DNA of 11,664 nt from Hydrocurvibacter sp036169815 (GCA_036169815.1 JAVHOA010000077.1:1-11664), one strand, 5' to 3'; counted from the first letter of the stretch, positions 1 to 6,831 are shown. Notes: generated by a model from the letters alone, not told the origin. A program made the numbers and translations.

Positions 1-1
1 A

Positions 2-7
2 TATAAT
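2..7 (+). promoter_or_regulatory. Putative -10 box of ribBA
   Basis: TATAAT lies 31 bases before the ribBA ATG in a very AT-rich stretch, which would give a leader of about 25 bases. The window begins here, so upstream promoter elements cannot be judged. Confidence 0.4.
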
Positions 8-38
8 ATTAAAATATTTTATATGTAAAGAAGATTGA

Positions 39-1067
39 ATGACACCAATAAATAGAGTTTTAAGAGCGATTGAAGAGATTAAAAAAGGGAAAATGGTCAT
101 TATGGTTGATGATGAAGACCGTGAAAATGAGGGCGATCTTGTTTATGCATCGGTTTTTTCTACACCAGAACATGTCAATTTTATGGCAACAAAAGCAAGG
201 GGGCTTATCTGTGTAGCCATTAGCAAGGAGATAGCAACGCGCTTGGAGTTAAATCCAATGGTAAGCTCAAATACCTCTATGCACGAGACAGCTTTTACTG
301 TTTCTGTGGATGCCGCAGTTGCAAAAACAGGGATTTCCGCTGCAGAGAGAGATATGGCTATCCGTATTTTGGCAAATCCTATCAGTCATAAAGCAGAGCT
401 TGTTAAACCTGGACATATTTTTCCACTTATCGCAAAAGATGGTGGTACTTTGGTGCGCACAGGCCATACTGAGGGTTCTGTGGATTTGTGCCGTTTATCT
501 GGGCTCAATGCAAGTTCGGTTATTTGTGAGATTATCAAAGATGATGGAACCATGGCTCGCCGCGATGACTTGGACCTTTTTGCAAAAGAGCATAATCTCC
601 ATATTGTTTATATCTCAGATATTGTTGAATATAGACTTGCAAATGAGATATTGGTACAACAAGAGAGCGAAGAGGAGATAGAGTTTTTCGGTGTAAAAGT
701 GAAAAAATATGGTTTTCTTGATCACAACAAAATCGAGCATACTGCAATCGTTTTTCATAGTGTCGGTGCTATTTCAAATGTCAAAGTGCACAATGTTCTG
801 CCAGATATTGATCTGCTTTTAAACGAACAAAAATATACTCATCTCATTGATTCAATCGAGTATTTGAAACAGAACAGTGGTGTTTTAGTGTTTATAAACA
901 AGCCTGCACACGGAGAAAATGCTTCTATGCGGGAGTATGGCATTGGCGCGCAGATCCTCAAATCTTTACATGTAAGCAGTATGAATCTGCTTACTTCAAG
1001 CAAACAAAAAGAGCTTATTGGTCTTGGCGGTTTTGGGCTTGATATACACGAGATGGTACAGTTATAA
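39..1067 (+). CDS. ribBA: 3,4-dihydroxy-2-butanone 4-phosphate synthase with degenerate GTP cyclohydrolase II domain
   Basis: This 342-residue protein makes 3,4-dihydroxy-2-butanone 4-phosphate from ribulose 5-phosphate, the four-carbon precursor of riboflavin, in the cytoplasm. Residues 1-200 are a complete RibB domain: the acidic loop DDEDRENEGD at 24-33 and a later HTEGSVDLCRLSGL segment are visible. The C-terminal part ends like GTP cyclohydrolase II (YGIGAQILKSLHVSSMNLLT, then LIGLGGFGLDIHEMVQL), but no cysteine occurs after about residue 200. The zinc-binding Cys cluster and the RGQEGRGIG-type segment of that enzyme are therefore missing. I infer that only the RibB half is active and that a separate RibA exists elsewhere. 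The ATG follows a weak AAGAAG ribosome site. The last 53 bases overlap the convergent gene on the minus strand. The RibB assignment is firm; the role of the C-terminal half is unknown. Confidence 0.93.
   Translation: MTPINRVLRAIEEIKKGKMVIMVDDEDRENEGDLVYASVFSTPEHVNFMATKARGLICVAISKEIATRLELNPMVSSNTSMHETAFTVSVDAAVAKTGISAAERDMAIRILANPISHKAELVKPGHIFPLIAKDGGTLVRTGHTEGSVDLCRLSGLNASSVICEIIKDDGTMARRDDLDLFAKEHNLHIVYISDIVEYRLANEILVQQESEEEIEFFGVKVKKYGFLDHNKIEHTAIVFHSVGAISNVKVHNVLPDIDLLLNEQKYTHLIDSIEYLKQNSGVLVFINKPAHGENASMREYGIGAQILKSLHVSSMNLLTSSKQKELIGLGGFGLDIHEMVQL
966..975. repeat. TTACATGTAA palindrome, copy 1
   Basis: Exact 10-bp palindrome inside ribBA, read as Leu310-His311-Val312. It is followed by a hairpin that shares its GTAA half. 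Confidence 0.8.
972..994. repeat. 8-bp inverted repeat in ribBA, just past the opposing gene's stop
   Basis: GTAAGCAG (972-979) and CTGCTTAC (987-994) form a perfect 8-bp stem with a 7-base loop. It lies 20 bases beyond the minus-strand stop at 1015 and could be a 3'-end hairpin for that operon, but no U-run follows on either strand. Confidence 0.5.
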
Positions 1068-2280
1068 AGGAACTTGCTTCATACTTGCTTGATGGATTCC
1101 AAAACATCCATCCATTTGTATGAGCGTCTCTACACGCTTTTATTTGCGCTTGTATCTGCTCTTTTTTGTACGCTCTTTTATCAAAGGCATAATCTCGAAA
1201 TGCTTGAAGCCAAGGACGTACTCTTTTTGCTTCGATTCTGTCATAAATATTTTCAACACTCTTATAAATAATCTCATAGGGATATGCTGCGGGATTTGTA
1301 TATCCTGCGGAACCTGTTGCAAAACCTGAGGGATAAAGCATTGGTGCGAGGTAATCGGCGTATTTTGCTAAAGATGTGATGGTGTGCCCGATATTGGTAT
1401 CATCTTTTGTCCAGCACACCATTCCATAAGTATCAATAGAAATAAATGTTCCATAGGGACGCAGTCTGTTTTGTGCAGTGCGGATAAAGTTGCTAATGGC
1501 ATCGACACGCGCTTTTTCATTGTGCCCTTTTCCATATTGCAAAGAGGTGGTAGCTGGAAAACGGACATAATCAAAGTTAATCTCATCAAATCCTCTTTGA
1601 GCAGCATCTACTGCAATAGAAAGCGCGTAGTTGTATGACTCTGGTTTGTAAGGGCTTATCCATGCCATCTGTTCTTTACTACGATAGAGTCCACCTTTGG
1701 CATCACGAATGGCAAATTGTGGGTAGTGCGTGGCTTGAAGATCATCTTTAAATACGACAATTCTTGCAATCATATAGATGTTTTTAGACTTCATAAGTGC
1801 CATAAATGCGTGGATATCTTTAATAGTACGATTTTTAGATGCGTTCATCTGGTTTGCAGCTGCACACTCTGTTTTGTAAGAGGTCCAGCCATTTTCATTT
1901 TTTACATCAACCACGATTGCATTGATCTGCTTATTTGCAACCATTTTTAAAATTTTTGCTAAGGTTTTAGAATCCAAACCAGCGCCCCAAAAAGAGAGAT
2001 AGAGCGCTTGAACGTGGATGGGTGCGAGTGCATAAGAAGCTATTGTGTTAGAGGGGATATTGTAAAAAGCACGTGGACGGTATCCATAGGCCTTTACATG
2101 TAAGAGTTTTTCATCACTTTTGATTGCAAATTTACCATTTTTATCGCTTCTTACTTCATTGTGTGTATCAAAGATTTTTGCATTTGCAATGGGAAGTTTA
2201 CTTGTGCTATCTATCAAAATGCCAGAAGTGCTGGCATAAAGCCATAGAGGGAAAAAGAGAAGGAAAATTTTAAGCATCAT
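1015..2280 (-). CDS. Secreted putative glycoside hydrolase (DUF4015-type TIM barrel) with N-terminal beta-sandwich-like domain
   Basis: This is a 421-residue exported protein. Residues 1-17 form a signal peptide (MMLKIFLLFFPLWLYAS). Residues 20-75 (GILIDSTSKLPIANAKIFDT, then DKNGKFAI) resemble a carboxypeptidase-regulatory-like beta-sandwich. From about residue 92 it matches the putative glycosyl hydrolase family once called DUF4015: INAIVVDVKNENGW near 119-132, FDEINFDYVRFP at 231-242 with D237 as a likely catalytic acid, SIDTYG at 281-286, LAPMLYPSGF at 311-320 and GWMFWNPSS at 390-398. Substrate is unknown; a periplasmic polysaccharide or peptidoglycan role is inference. It is the last gene of the mobB-fbp-metG operon, 9 bases after the Mur-ligase-like gene. 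Either of two adjacent ATGs could be the start, and no clear Shine-Dalgarno is seen. Its last 17 codons and stop overlap the 3' end of ribBA. Confidence 0.8.
   Translation of the reverse strand: MMLKIFLLFFPLWLYASTSGILIDSTSKLPIANAKIFDTHNEVRSDKNGKFAIKSDEKLLHVKAYGYRPRAFYNIPSNTIASYALAPIHVQALYLSFWGAGLDSKTLAKILKMVANKQINAIVVDVKNENGWTSYKTECAAANQMNASKNRTIKDIHAFMALMKSKNIYMIARIVVFKDDLQATHYPQFAIRDAKGGLYRSKEQMAWISPYKPESYNYALSIAVDAAQRGFDEINFDYVRFPATTSLQYGKGHNEKARVDAISNFIRTAQNRLRPYGTFISIDTYGMVCWTKDDTNIGHTITSLAKYADYLAPMLYPSGFATGSAGYTNPAAYPYEIIYKSVENIYDRIEAKRVRPWLQAFRDYAFDKRAYKKEQIQAQIKACRDAHTNGWMFWNPSSKYEASSFITVPSRVYQAQNRQDQ
2094..2103. repeat. TTACATGTAA palindrome, copy 2
   Basis: Exact copy inside the putative glycoside hydrolase gene, read on the minus strand as Leu60-His61-Val62. 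Confidence 0.8.
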
Positions 2281-2289
2281 TGTATCTTT

Positions 2290-3297
2290 TTAAAACTCTA
2301 AAGTGAGCTGTTGGGATTTTTTTGTAAAAAAACTTTTTTCCAAGAGGCTTTTGTTTTGTTCTGCAATAAGCGCAAAATGAAAATGGGTACTTTTTAAAAT
2401 ACTGATAATATCTTGTTGCGTTGCGTAGGTATAAACATTTTGGATGTGCACTGCCTCGCTCATACGCTCTTTGGGTAAAATGTAGATGAGCTTTGCCCAG
2501 TTTGCTTGGTTTTGTAAAAAAGAGATTTGAGCCTCTATAAACTCAAAATCACTCTCAAAAATCAGCACTTTATCGCTTGTTCCAAACTCTTTTATTTCAA
2601 AGTTTTTATTTGTAAAAACAGGTTCAAAGTGAGAAAGATGTTTAAAAGATGTGAGTTTAAACTCAATGGTATGCTCTTTTAAAAGCGCCAAAAGAATCTC
2701 TAAATAGGGAATAAAAAAGATTGAGAGCGTTTCTCTTTCATAGTAGATACCATCATAAATAAATGAAGTTTCAAAGAGTGTTTGTTCTATGATACTCATT
2801 TGCTCCTCTGTCTCTTTGGGCATCGCTTTTGGATGGGGAAAAATATCCTTACATGTAAAGCTATGTGAAAACAAAACCAGCGTGTTGGGTGGCGCATCAA
2901 AAAGGGCGTTGAAGGTTTCAAAAATATCGCCTTTCAGCGCTTTGAAGTTTTGAGCAGTTGTTATCTGCAAGGCAAGATCGAGCGTGATGGCATCGCACTC
3001 GTAAGCCGTGATATGTTTATCTAAAAGATGAAATCGCAATATTTTTAAAAGAGCAATTTCAATAGCATCTACTTTTAACCAAGCAATCTCACTATCACAC
3101 ATCTGCACGGGAGTATCAAAAAGGATTCCATACGCACCATTTGCAATGGCAAGTTCGATTTGAGTGGACTCTTTTGCGATGAAAAGAGAGCCACGTTTTA
3201 CGTTTTTTGCTTCAAATGTAAGTGAGCTAAATGCGCTCACATAGGGAGAATTTAAAAGCGTTGCATGGGTTAATGCGATGACATTTTCTAGTCTCAT
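2290..3297 (-). CDS. Mur-ligase-like protein lacking the ATP-binding motif
   Basis: This 335-residue protein probably corresponds to C. jejuni Cj0837c, a hypothetical protein next to metG (recalled position). The first 90 or so residues align well with the N-terminal substrate domain of MurE/MurF ligases: FSSLTFEAKNVKRGSLFIAK, then LAIANGAYGILFD, then WLKVDAIEIALLKIL, like the family's DSR-V-pGdlFvA, A-GA-alv and vvd-AL patterns. Where a Mur ligase has GTNGKT, this protein has AITLDLALQITTAQNFKA with no P-loop, and no GKT/GKS occurs anywhere. It cannot be a standard ATP-dependent ligase. It may be a diverged Mur paralogue that binds a cell-wall precursor or regulates the pathway; that is inference. 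The ATG overlaps the metG stop as ATGA, so it is probably translationally coupled. It is cytoplasmic, with no signal peptide. Gene reality is secure; function is unknown. Confidence 0.82.
   Translation of the reverse strand: MRLENVIALTHATLLNSPYVSAFSSLTFEAKNVKRGSLFIAKESTQIELAIANGAYGILFDTPVQMCDSEIAWLKVDAIEIALLKILRFHLLDKHITAYECDAITLDLALQITTAQNFKALKGDIFETFNALFDAPPNTLVLFSHSFTCKDIFPHPKAMPKETEEQMSIIEQTLFETSFIYDGIYYERETLSIFFIPYLEILLALLKEHTIEFKLTSFKHLSHFEPVFTNKNFEIKEFGTSDKVLIFESDFEFIEAQISFLQNQANWAKLIYILPKERMSEAVHIQNVYTYATQQDIISILKSTHFHFALIAEQNKSLLEKSFFTKKSQQLTLEF
2849..2858. repeat. TTACATGTAA palindrome, copy 3
   Basis: Exact copy inside the Mur-ligase-like gene, read as Phe147-Thr148-Cys149-Lys150, a different frame from copies 1 and 2. 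Confidence 0.8.
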
Positions 3298-5252
3298 CCA
3301 ATCGGTGTGCCCGCTTTTCTAGGTTTTTCTGGGCGAACAAGGCACAAACCATCTTCATCTTTTGCAGCTAGCAGCATTCCCTCAGAGAGAAGTCCCATCA
3401 GTTTTGCAGGTTTGAGATTTGCCACAACACACACTTGCGTGCCAATAAGCTCTTCTGGAGAATAAAACTCTCTAATTCCAGCGAGAATTTGGCGCGGTAT
3501 TTCTTCACCAAGATCGATTTTAAGTTGAATCAATTTTTTACTTTTAGGCACTTCTGCGGCATCTAAAACAGTACCGACTTTTAAAGCTGTTTCAAAAAAC
3601 TGTCCAATTTCAATGAGATTATCATCAAGAACGCTTGTCTCTTTTTTTGCTTCCATTTTTTTAGGTTCAGTTTTTACTGCTTCTATTTCCATAGCTAGCT
3701 CCTCTTTCGTTGTATTTTCTTTCATTAATGGCTCTTCAACACGAGGGAAAAGCGGTGGAACTTGCTTGATAACAAAAGGTTTGAGTAGTGATTTTTCTAG
3801 TACAATTGCTTTATATGCTTCACTCTCTATCACAAATCCAAGTGCATCTGCTACCGTCGCTGTTGTATTTGGCATGATGGGATGGAGTGCAACGGCAGCT
3901 TTTGCCAAAAGATTTGCAACAAGTGCAACTGTTGCAAGTGCTTCATCTTTTTTCTCCTCTTTCATTTTTACCCAAGGCGCGTGTTCTTCGATGGCTTTAT
4001 TACCGATGCTAAAGAGTTTCCACAACTCCTCTAAATAGCGGTGAGGCTGAAGATTTTTGAGATACCCATCTAAGCTATCAAGGATAGTATTTGCTTCTGT
4101 AATCTCTTTTGTATGGTATTTTAAAACGTCCACGCTGTCAATATGAAACGCGGAGTATTTGCCACTCATGCCGATGATACGGTTTAAAAGGTTGCCCAAA
4201 TCATTGCTCAAGTCGGAGTTGATGCGGTCTATAAAGGCACGTTGTGAGAAATCGCCATCTTGACCAAAGGGTACTTCACGAAGCATAAAATATCTAAAAT
4301 TTTCTAAGCCATACGCTTCGCTTACCTCTTTTGGAGAGACGACATTGCCTTTTGATTTGCTCATCTTTTCGCCATCTCTTGTCCACCAACCGTGCGCTCC
4401 AATATGTTTTGGAAGTGGCAAATCAAGACTCATCAAAAATGCTGGCCAGTAAATGGCATGAAAACGTAAAATATCTTTTCCGACAAGCTGCATATCCGCA
4501 GGCCAATAGCCCATATTTTCTTCACCAGTGCCATAGCCAAGGGCTGTGATATAGTTTAAAAGAGCATCGAGCCAAACATACATCACATGTTTGTCGTCAT
4601 TGAAAGATTGTGGAAGTTTTACACCCCAAGTGAAGCTTGTGCGTGTTACTGAAAGGTCGTTGAGCCCACCTTTTACAAAGTTGATAATCTCATTTCTTTT
4701 AGAACGAGGAAGGATAAAATCCGGATGTGATTCATAATATTCTAAAAGTGTTTTCTCATATTTTGAGAGTTTGAAAAAGTAGCTTTCCTCTTTTACAACG
4801 CTAGTTGCACGTCCACAATCTGGACAAAACTCTCCATCTATGAGTTGTGTTTCGGGGAAAAAAGTCTCACAGCTTACACAGTAATGCCCCTCATAGTCAC
4901 CTTTGTAGATATCACCTTTAGCGTGCATTTTTAAAAATGCTTCTTGCACACCTTGCATGTGATAATCATCAGTGGTTCGAATGAATTTGTCATAACTGAT
5001 TCCAAAATCATCCCAAAGATTTTTAAAAGTTGCGCTGATTGCATCTGCAAACTCTTTTGTGGATTTGCCGTTTTTCTTGGCTGATTCTTCGATTTTTTGC
5101 CCATGCTCATCAGTGCCTGTTAAAAAGAAGACATCTTCGCCTTGGAGTCTGCCATAGCGTGCGAGTGTATCGGCTATAAATGTTGTGTAAGCGTGGCCTA
5201 TGTGCGCTTCGCCATTGACATAATATATCGGCGTTGTTATATAGTTTTTCAT
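3294..5252 (-). CDS. metG: Methionyl-tRNA synthetase
   Basis: The enzyme attaches methionine to tRNA-Met using ATP in the cytoplasm. With the start at 5252 it has 652 residues. HIGH is at 17-20 and KMSKS at 296-300, the two class I synthetase signatures. A single zinc knuckle has the four cysteines C125, C128, C143 and C146. After the anticodon-binding helical region comes a charged Lys/Glu linker (about 515-540), then a C-terminal OB-fold tRNA-binding domain (546-652, LIEIGQFFETALKVG onward), which usually makes MetG a dimer. The frame stays open to 5312, but MKNYITTPIYYVNGEAHIGH is the conserved N-terminus and AGGGA lies just before this ATG. The longer form would also overlap the preceding small gene. 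The TGA overlaps the next ATG as ATGA. Confidence 0.97.
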   Translation of the reverse strand: MKNYITTPIYYVNGEAHIGHAYTTFIADTLARYGRLQGEDVFFLTGTDEHGQKIEESAKKNGKSTKEFADAISATFKNLWDDFGISYDKFIRTTDDYHMQGVQEAFLKMHAKGDIYKGDYEGHYCVSCETFFPETQLIDGEFCPDCGRATSVVKEESYFFKLSKYEKTLLEYYESHPDFILPRSKRNEIINFVKGGLNDLSVTRTSFTWGVKLPQSFNDDKHVMYVWLDALLNYITALGYGTGEENMGYWPADMQLVGKDILRFHAIYWPAFLMSLDLPLPKHIGAHGWWTRDGEKMSKSKGNVVSPKEVSEAYGLENFRYFMLREVPFGQDGDFSQRAFIDRINSDLSNDLGNLLNRIIGMSGKYSAFHIDSVDVLKYHTKEITEANTILDSLDGYLKNLQPHRYLEELWKLFSIGNKAIEEHAPWVKMKEEKKDEALATVALVANLLAKAAVALHPIMPNTTATVADALGFVIESEAYKAIVLEKSLLKPFVIKQVPPLFPRVEEPLMKENTTKEELAMEIEAVKTEPKKMEAKKETSVLDDNLIEIGQFFETALKVGTVLDAAEVPKSKKLIQLKIDLGEEIPRQILAGIREFYSPEELIGTQVCVVANLKPAKLMGLLSEGMLLAAKDEDGLCLVRPEKPRKAGTPIG

Positions 5253-5256
5253 AAAA

Positions 5257-5261
5257 TCCCT
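5257..5261 (-). promoter_or_regulatory. Ribosome binding site deciding the metG start
   Basis: On the minus strand AGGGA stands four bases before the ATG at 5252-5250. It favours MKNYITTP over the in-frame upstream ATGs at 5267 and 5312. Confidence 0.55.
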
Positions 5262-5268
5262 ATCCATT

Positions 5269-5466
5269 TTAAAATTCAAATCCACCGGTCTCACCCTTTG
5301 ACATCGAGTCATAAACCGCTTTTATATATTTTTTTCGAAGCTCACAGCCGATGTAATTTTCACACTTACTGCAACTCTCAAGTTGTTTTTCTTCCTGGCA
5401 TCTTTGAAGTTCGACTATCATCACATCGAGTCTCTCTTCAAAAATATCAGTTGGCTGCATAGACAT
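5269..5466 (-). CDS. Small conserved-type Cys-rich protein between fbp and metG
   Basis: This 65-residue protein is not recognised by function. It has an amphipathic N-terminal helix (DIFEERLDVMIVELQRCQEE), then cysteines at 23, 32, 35 and 41 (C-x8-C-x2-C-x5-C), and ends in SMSKGETGGFEF. The arrangement could bind zinc or an iron-sulfur cluster; that is inference. I recall a small hypothetical gene (Cj0839c) at this place in C. jejuni, which argues that it is real and conserved. The gene begins inside the end of fbp: the ATG at 5466 overlaps by 20 bases, and an alternative ATG at 5460 is two codons in. It ends 16 bases before metG. Such embedding points to translational coupling within the operon. 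Confidence 0.75.
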   Translation of the reverse strand: MSMQPTDIFEERLDVMIVELQRCQEEKQLESCSKCENYIGCELRKKYIKAVYDSMSKGETGGFEF

Positions 5467-6286
5467 CTTTTACTCTAGCTATCTCGTACCCTGAACCAAA
5501 GAAACATGCAGATGTGTCATGAACATGCTTACATGTAAGCTCTAAAATATTATTTTTTCCATCGATTGCTTCTCCGCCAGCTTTTGTATAGACGTAGGCA
5601 AAAGGAAATACTTCAAAAAGTTTGCGAAGTTTTCCTTCTGGTCTGTCGCTTGTCGCAGGGTAGGAGAAAAGTCCGCCGCCTTTGAGAAGGATTTGATGCA
5701 AGTCTGGAACCATTCCACCTGAGTAGCGCAGACGGTATCCCTCTTTAAAAAATGAGTCCACAAGCTCTTTGTGGTAAGGAAGCCAGTTTTGTTGTGTGCC
5801 ACCTGGTGCATTGAGTTTGCCTTTTGAGCTAAGTTTTATCTCTTTGACATACTCAAAATTATCTCCTTGAAGCAGATAGAGTTTGACTCTGTTTTTGGCA
5901 AAAACCATCTCAACACGCGGACCATACACAACGTAGCAAGCAGCTACCATATTTTGCGCGTCAAAGCCGCCTTTGTAGATTCCAAAGATGGAGCCAACAC
6001 TGAGATTGACATCAACAAGTGACGAACCATCGAGCGGGTCATATGCGATGAAGTAGGGTGCATCCGCATGAAGCAGCACTGCTTCCTCTTTCTCTTCACT
6101 TGCAATGGTATGAATGGAAGCGATGCGGCTAAACTCCTCTTCAATAATCATATCGCATTTGATATCGAGTTGCAGTTGCGTCTCTCCTGAACTATTTTCA
6201 GACTCAGAATATCCAAAATCTTTTACATCAATCGCTTTTTTTATCCGTTTTGCACTTTTTTGTATTGCGTCAAATATCTCTCTCAT
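5447..6286 (-). CDS. fbp: Fructose-1,6-bisphosphatase, class I
   Basis: The enzyme hydrolyses fructose 1,6-bisphosphate to fructose 6-phosphate, the committed step of gluconeogenesis. Visible motifs are ASEEKEE at 62-68 (metal-binding acidic residues), DPLDGSSLVDVNLSVGSIFG at 83-102 (the class I signature), RYSGGMVPDLHQIL at 187-200 (substrate loop), and KAGGEAIDG at 235-243 with a metal-ligand Glu at 239. At 279 residues it is shorter than typical class I enzymes of about 330, so the usual regulatory N-terminal and insert regions are reduced. AAGGAAG at 6292-6298 precedes the ATG with good spacing. The ATG directly follows the mobB stop (TAGATG), and the 3' end overlaps the small Cys-rich gene. 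Codons 250-253 contain one copy of the recurrent TTACATGTAA palindrome. Confidence 0.96.
   Translation of the reverse strand: MREIFDAIQKSAKRIKKAIDVKDFGYSESENSSGETQLQLDIKCDMIIEEEFSRIASIHTIASEEKEEAVLLHADAPYFIAYDPLDGSSLVDVNLSVGSIFGIYKGGFDAQNMVAACYVVYGPRVEMVFAKNRVKLYLLQGDNFEYVKEIKLSSKGKLNAPGGTQQNWLPYHKELVDSFFKEGYRLRYSGGMVPDLHQILLKGGGLFSYPATSDRPEGKLRKLFEVFPFAYVYTKAGGEAIDGKNNILELTCKHVHDTSACFFGSGYEIARVKDVYAAN
5527..5540. repeat. TTACATGTAA palindrome, copy 4, extended to 14 bp
   Basis: The core at 5529-5538 is extended by GC on both sides to a perfect 14-bp palindrome, GCTTACATGTAAGC. Inside fbp it reads Leu250-Thr251-Cys252-Lys253. Confidence 0.8.
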
Positions 6287-6790
6287 CTACACTTCCTTTG
6301 CGTTTTTAAATATCCACTCTATCACTTCATCTGTGTTGTTGAGATCCAAAATAGTGACATCTTTTGGAATCTTATATTTTTTACTATCAATTGTCTCATC
6401 CACGGCAAGCGCATCCATATAGTTAAAATAGCTCTCATCAAGCGCGTTTCTAAATACACTGATTCTTGGCAATGGAAGGGATTTAAGCCCCTCTACAAGC
6501 AAAACATCAAACGCCCCAAACACGCGTATCATCTCATCAAGCTCTTTGTGTCTGTTTGAAAAGTAAGTCGTGCGAGTAGGGGAAGTGACGATCACTTCAG
6601 CTCCCGTGTCTGTAAACTTGTAACTATCTTTTCCCTCAACATCAAAACGTGCTTTGTCTTTGGGATCATGCTTGATGATGGCAACCTCTTTGCCGTGCTC
6701 ATGGATAAGCTTTCTGGCGATTTTTAAAATAAGTGTTGTTTTGCCACTATTTGAAGGACCAGTAAAAGCCACTGCTATTCTTTTTTTCAT
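6287..6790 (-). CDS. mobB: Molybdopterin-guanine dinucleotide biosynthesis GTP-binding protein
   Basis: MobB is a small GTPase that assists MobA in attaching GMP to molybdopterin, giving the cofactor used by molybdenum enzymes such as nitrate reductase or formate dehydrogenase. From the start at 6790 it has 167 residues. The Walker A motif GPSNSGKTT is at 11-19, followed by the family segments IIKHDPKDKARFDVEGKDSY, DTGAEVIVTSPTRTTYF and DVLLVEGLKSLPLPRISVFR. The frame is open to 6967, but the extra residues run into the divergent lipoprotein gene and lack family character; MKKRIAVAFTGPSNSGKTT is the expected N-terminus. An in-frame ATG at 6814 is a second possibility. TATAAT lies six bases before the chosen ATG, so the mRNA may be leaderless. 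The stop abuts the fbp ATG. It heads the six-gene operon. Confidence 0.92.
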   Translation of the reverse strand: MKKRIAVAFTGPSNSGKTTLILKIARKLIHEHGKEVAIIKHDPKDKARFDVEGKDSYKFTDTGAEVIVTSPTRTTYFSNRHKELDEMIRVFGAFDVLLVEGLKSLPLPRISVFRNALDESYFNYMDALAVDETIDSKKYKIPKDVTILDLNNTDEVIEWIFKNAKEV

Positions 6791-6796
6791 CCCTAG

Positions 6797-6802
6797 ATTA
6801 TA
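6797..6802 (-). promoter_or_regulatory. Putative -10 box of the mobB operon (possibly leaderless)
   Basis: TATAAT on the minus strand is followed by six bases (CTAGGG) and then the mobB ATG, so transcription would start at or next to the A of the ATG. A second candidate, TATAAA, lies slightly upstream. Confidence 0.45.
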
Positions 6803-6831
6803 CTTTATACTCATTAAAAAGTTGTTTAAGC

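Noticed and set aside
1091..1112. Inverted repeat GATGGAT / ATCCATC 23 bases after the ribBA stop, as a ribBA terminator
   Set aside because: No T-run follows on either strand and the bases encode the conserved GWMFWNPSS motif of the opposing gene, so the repeat is probably a by-product of Trp/Met/Asn codons.
3613..4038. Open frame of 141 codons on the plus strand inside metG
   Set aside because: It is antisense to well-conserved synthetase sequence, is Ser/Ala-rich as expected from a reversed frame, and has no ribosome site or promoter.
5253..5312. Longer metG N-terminus (20 extra residues)
   Set aside because: MetG proteins start at the ITTPIYYVNG-like segment, a ribosome site precedes the ATG at 5252, and the extension overlaps the preceding small gene.
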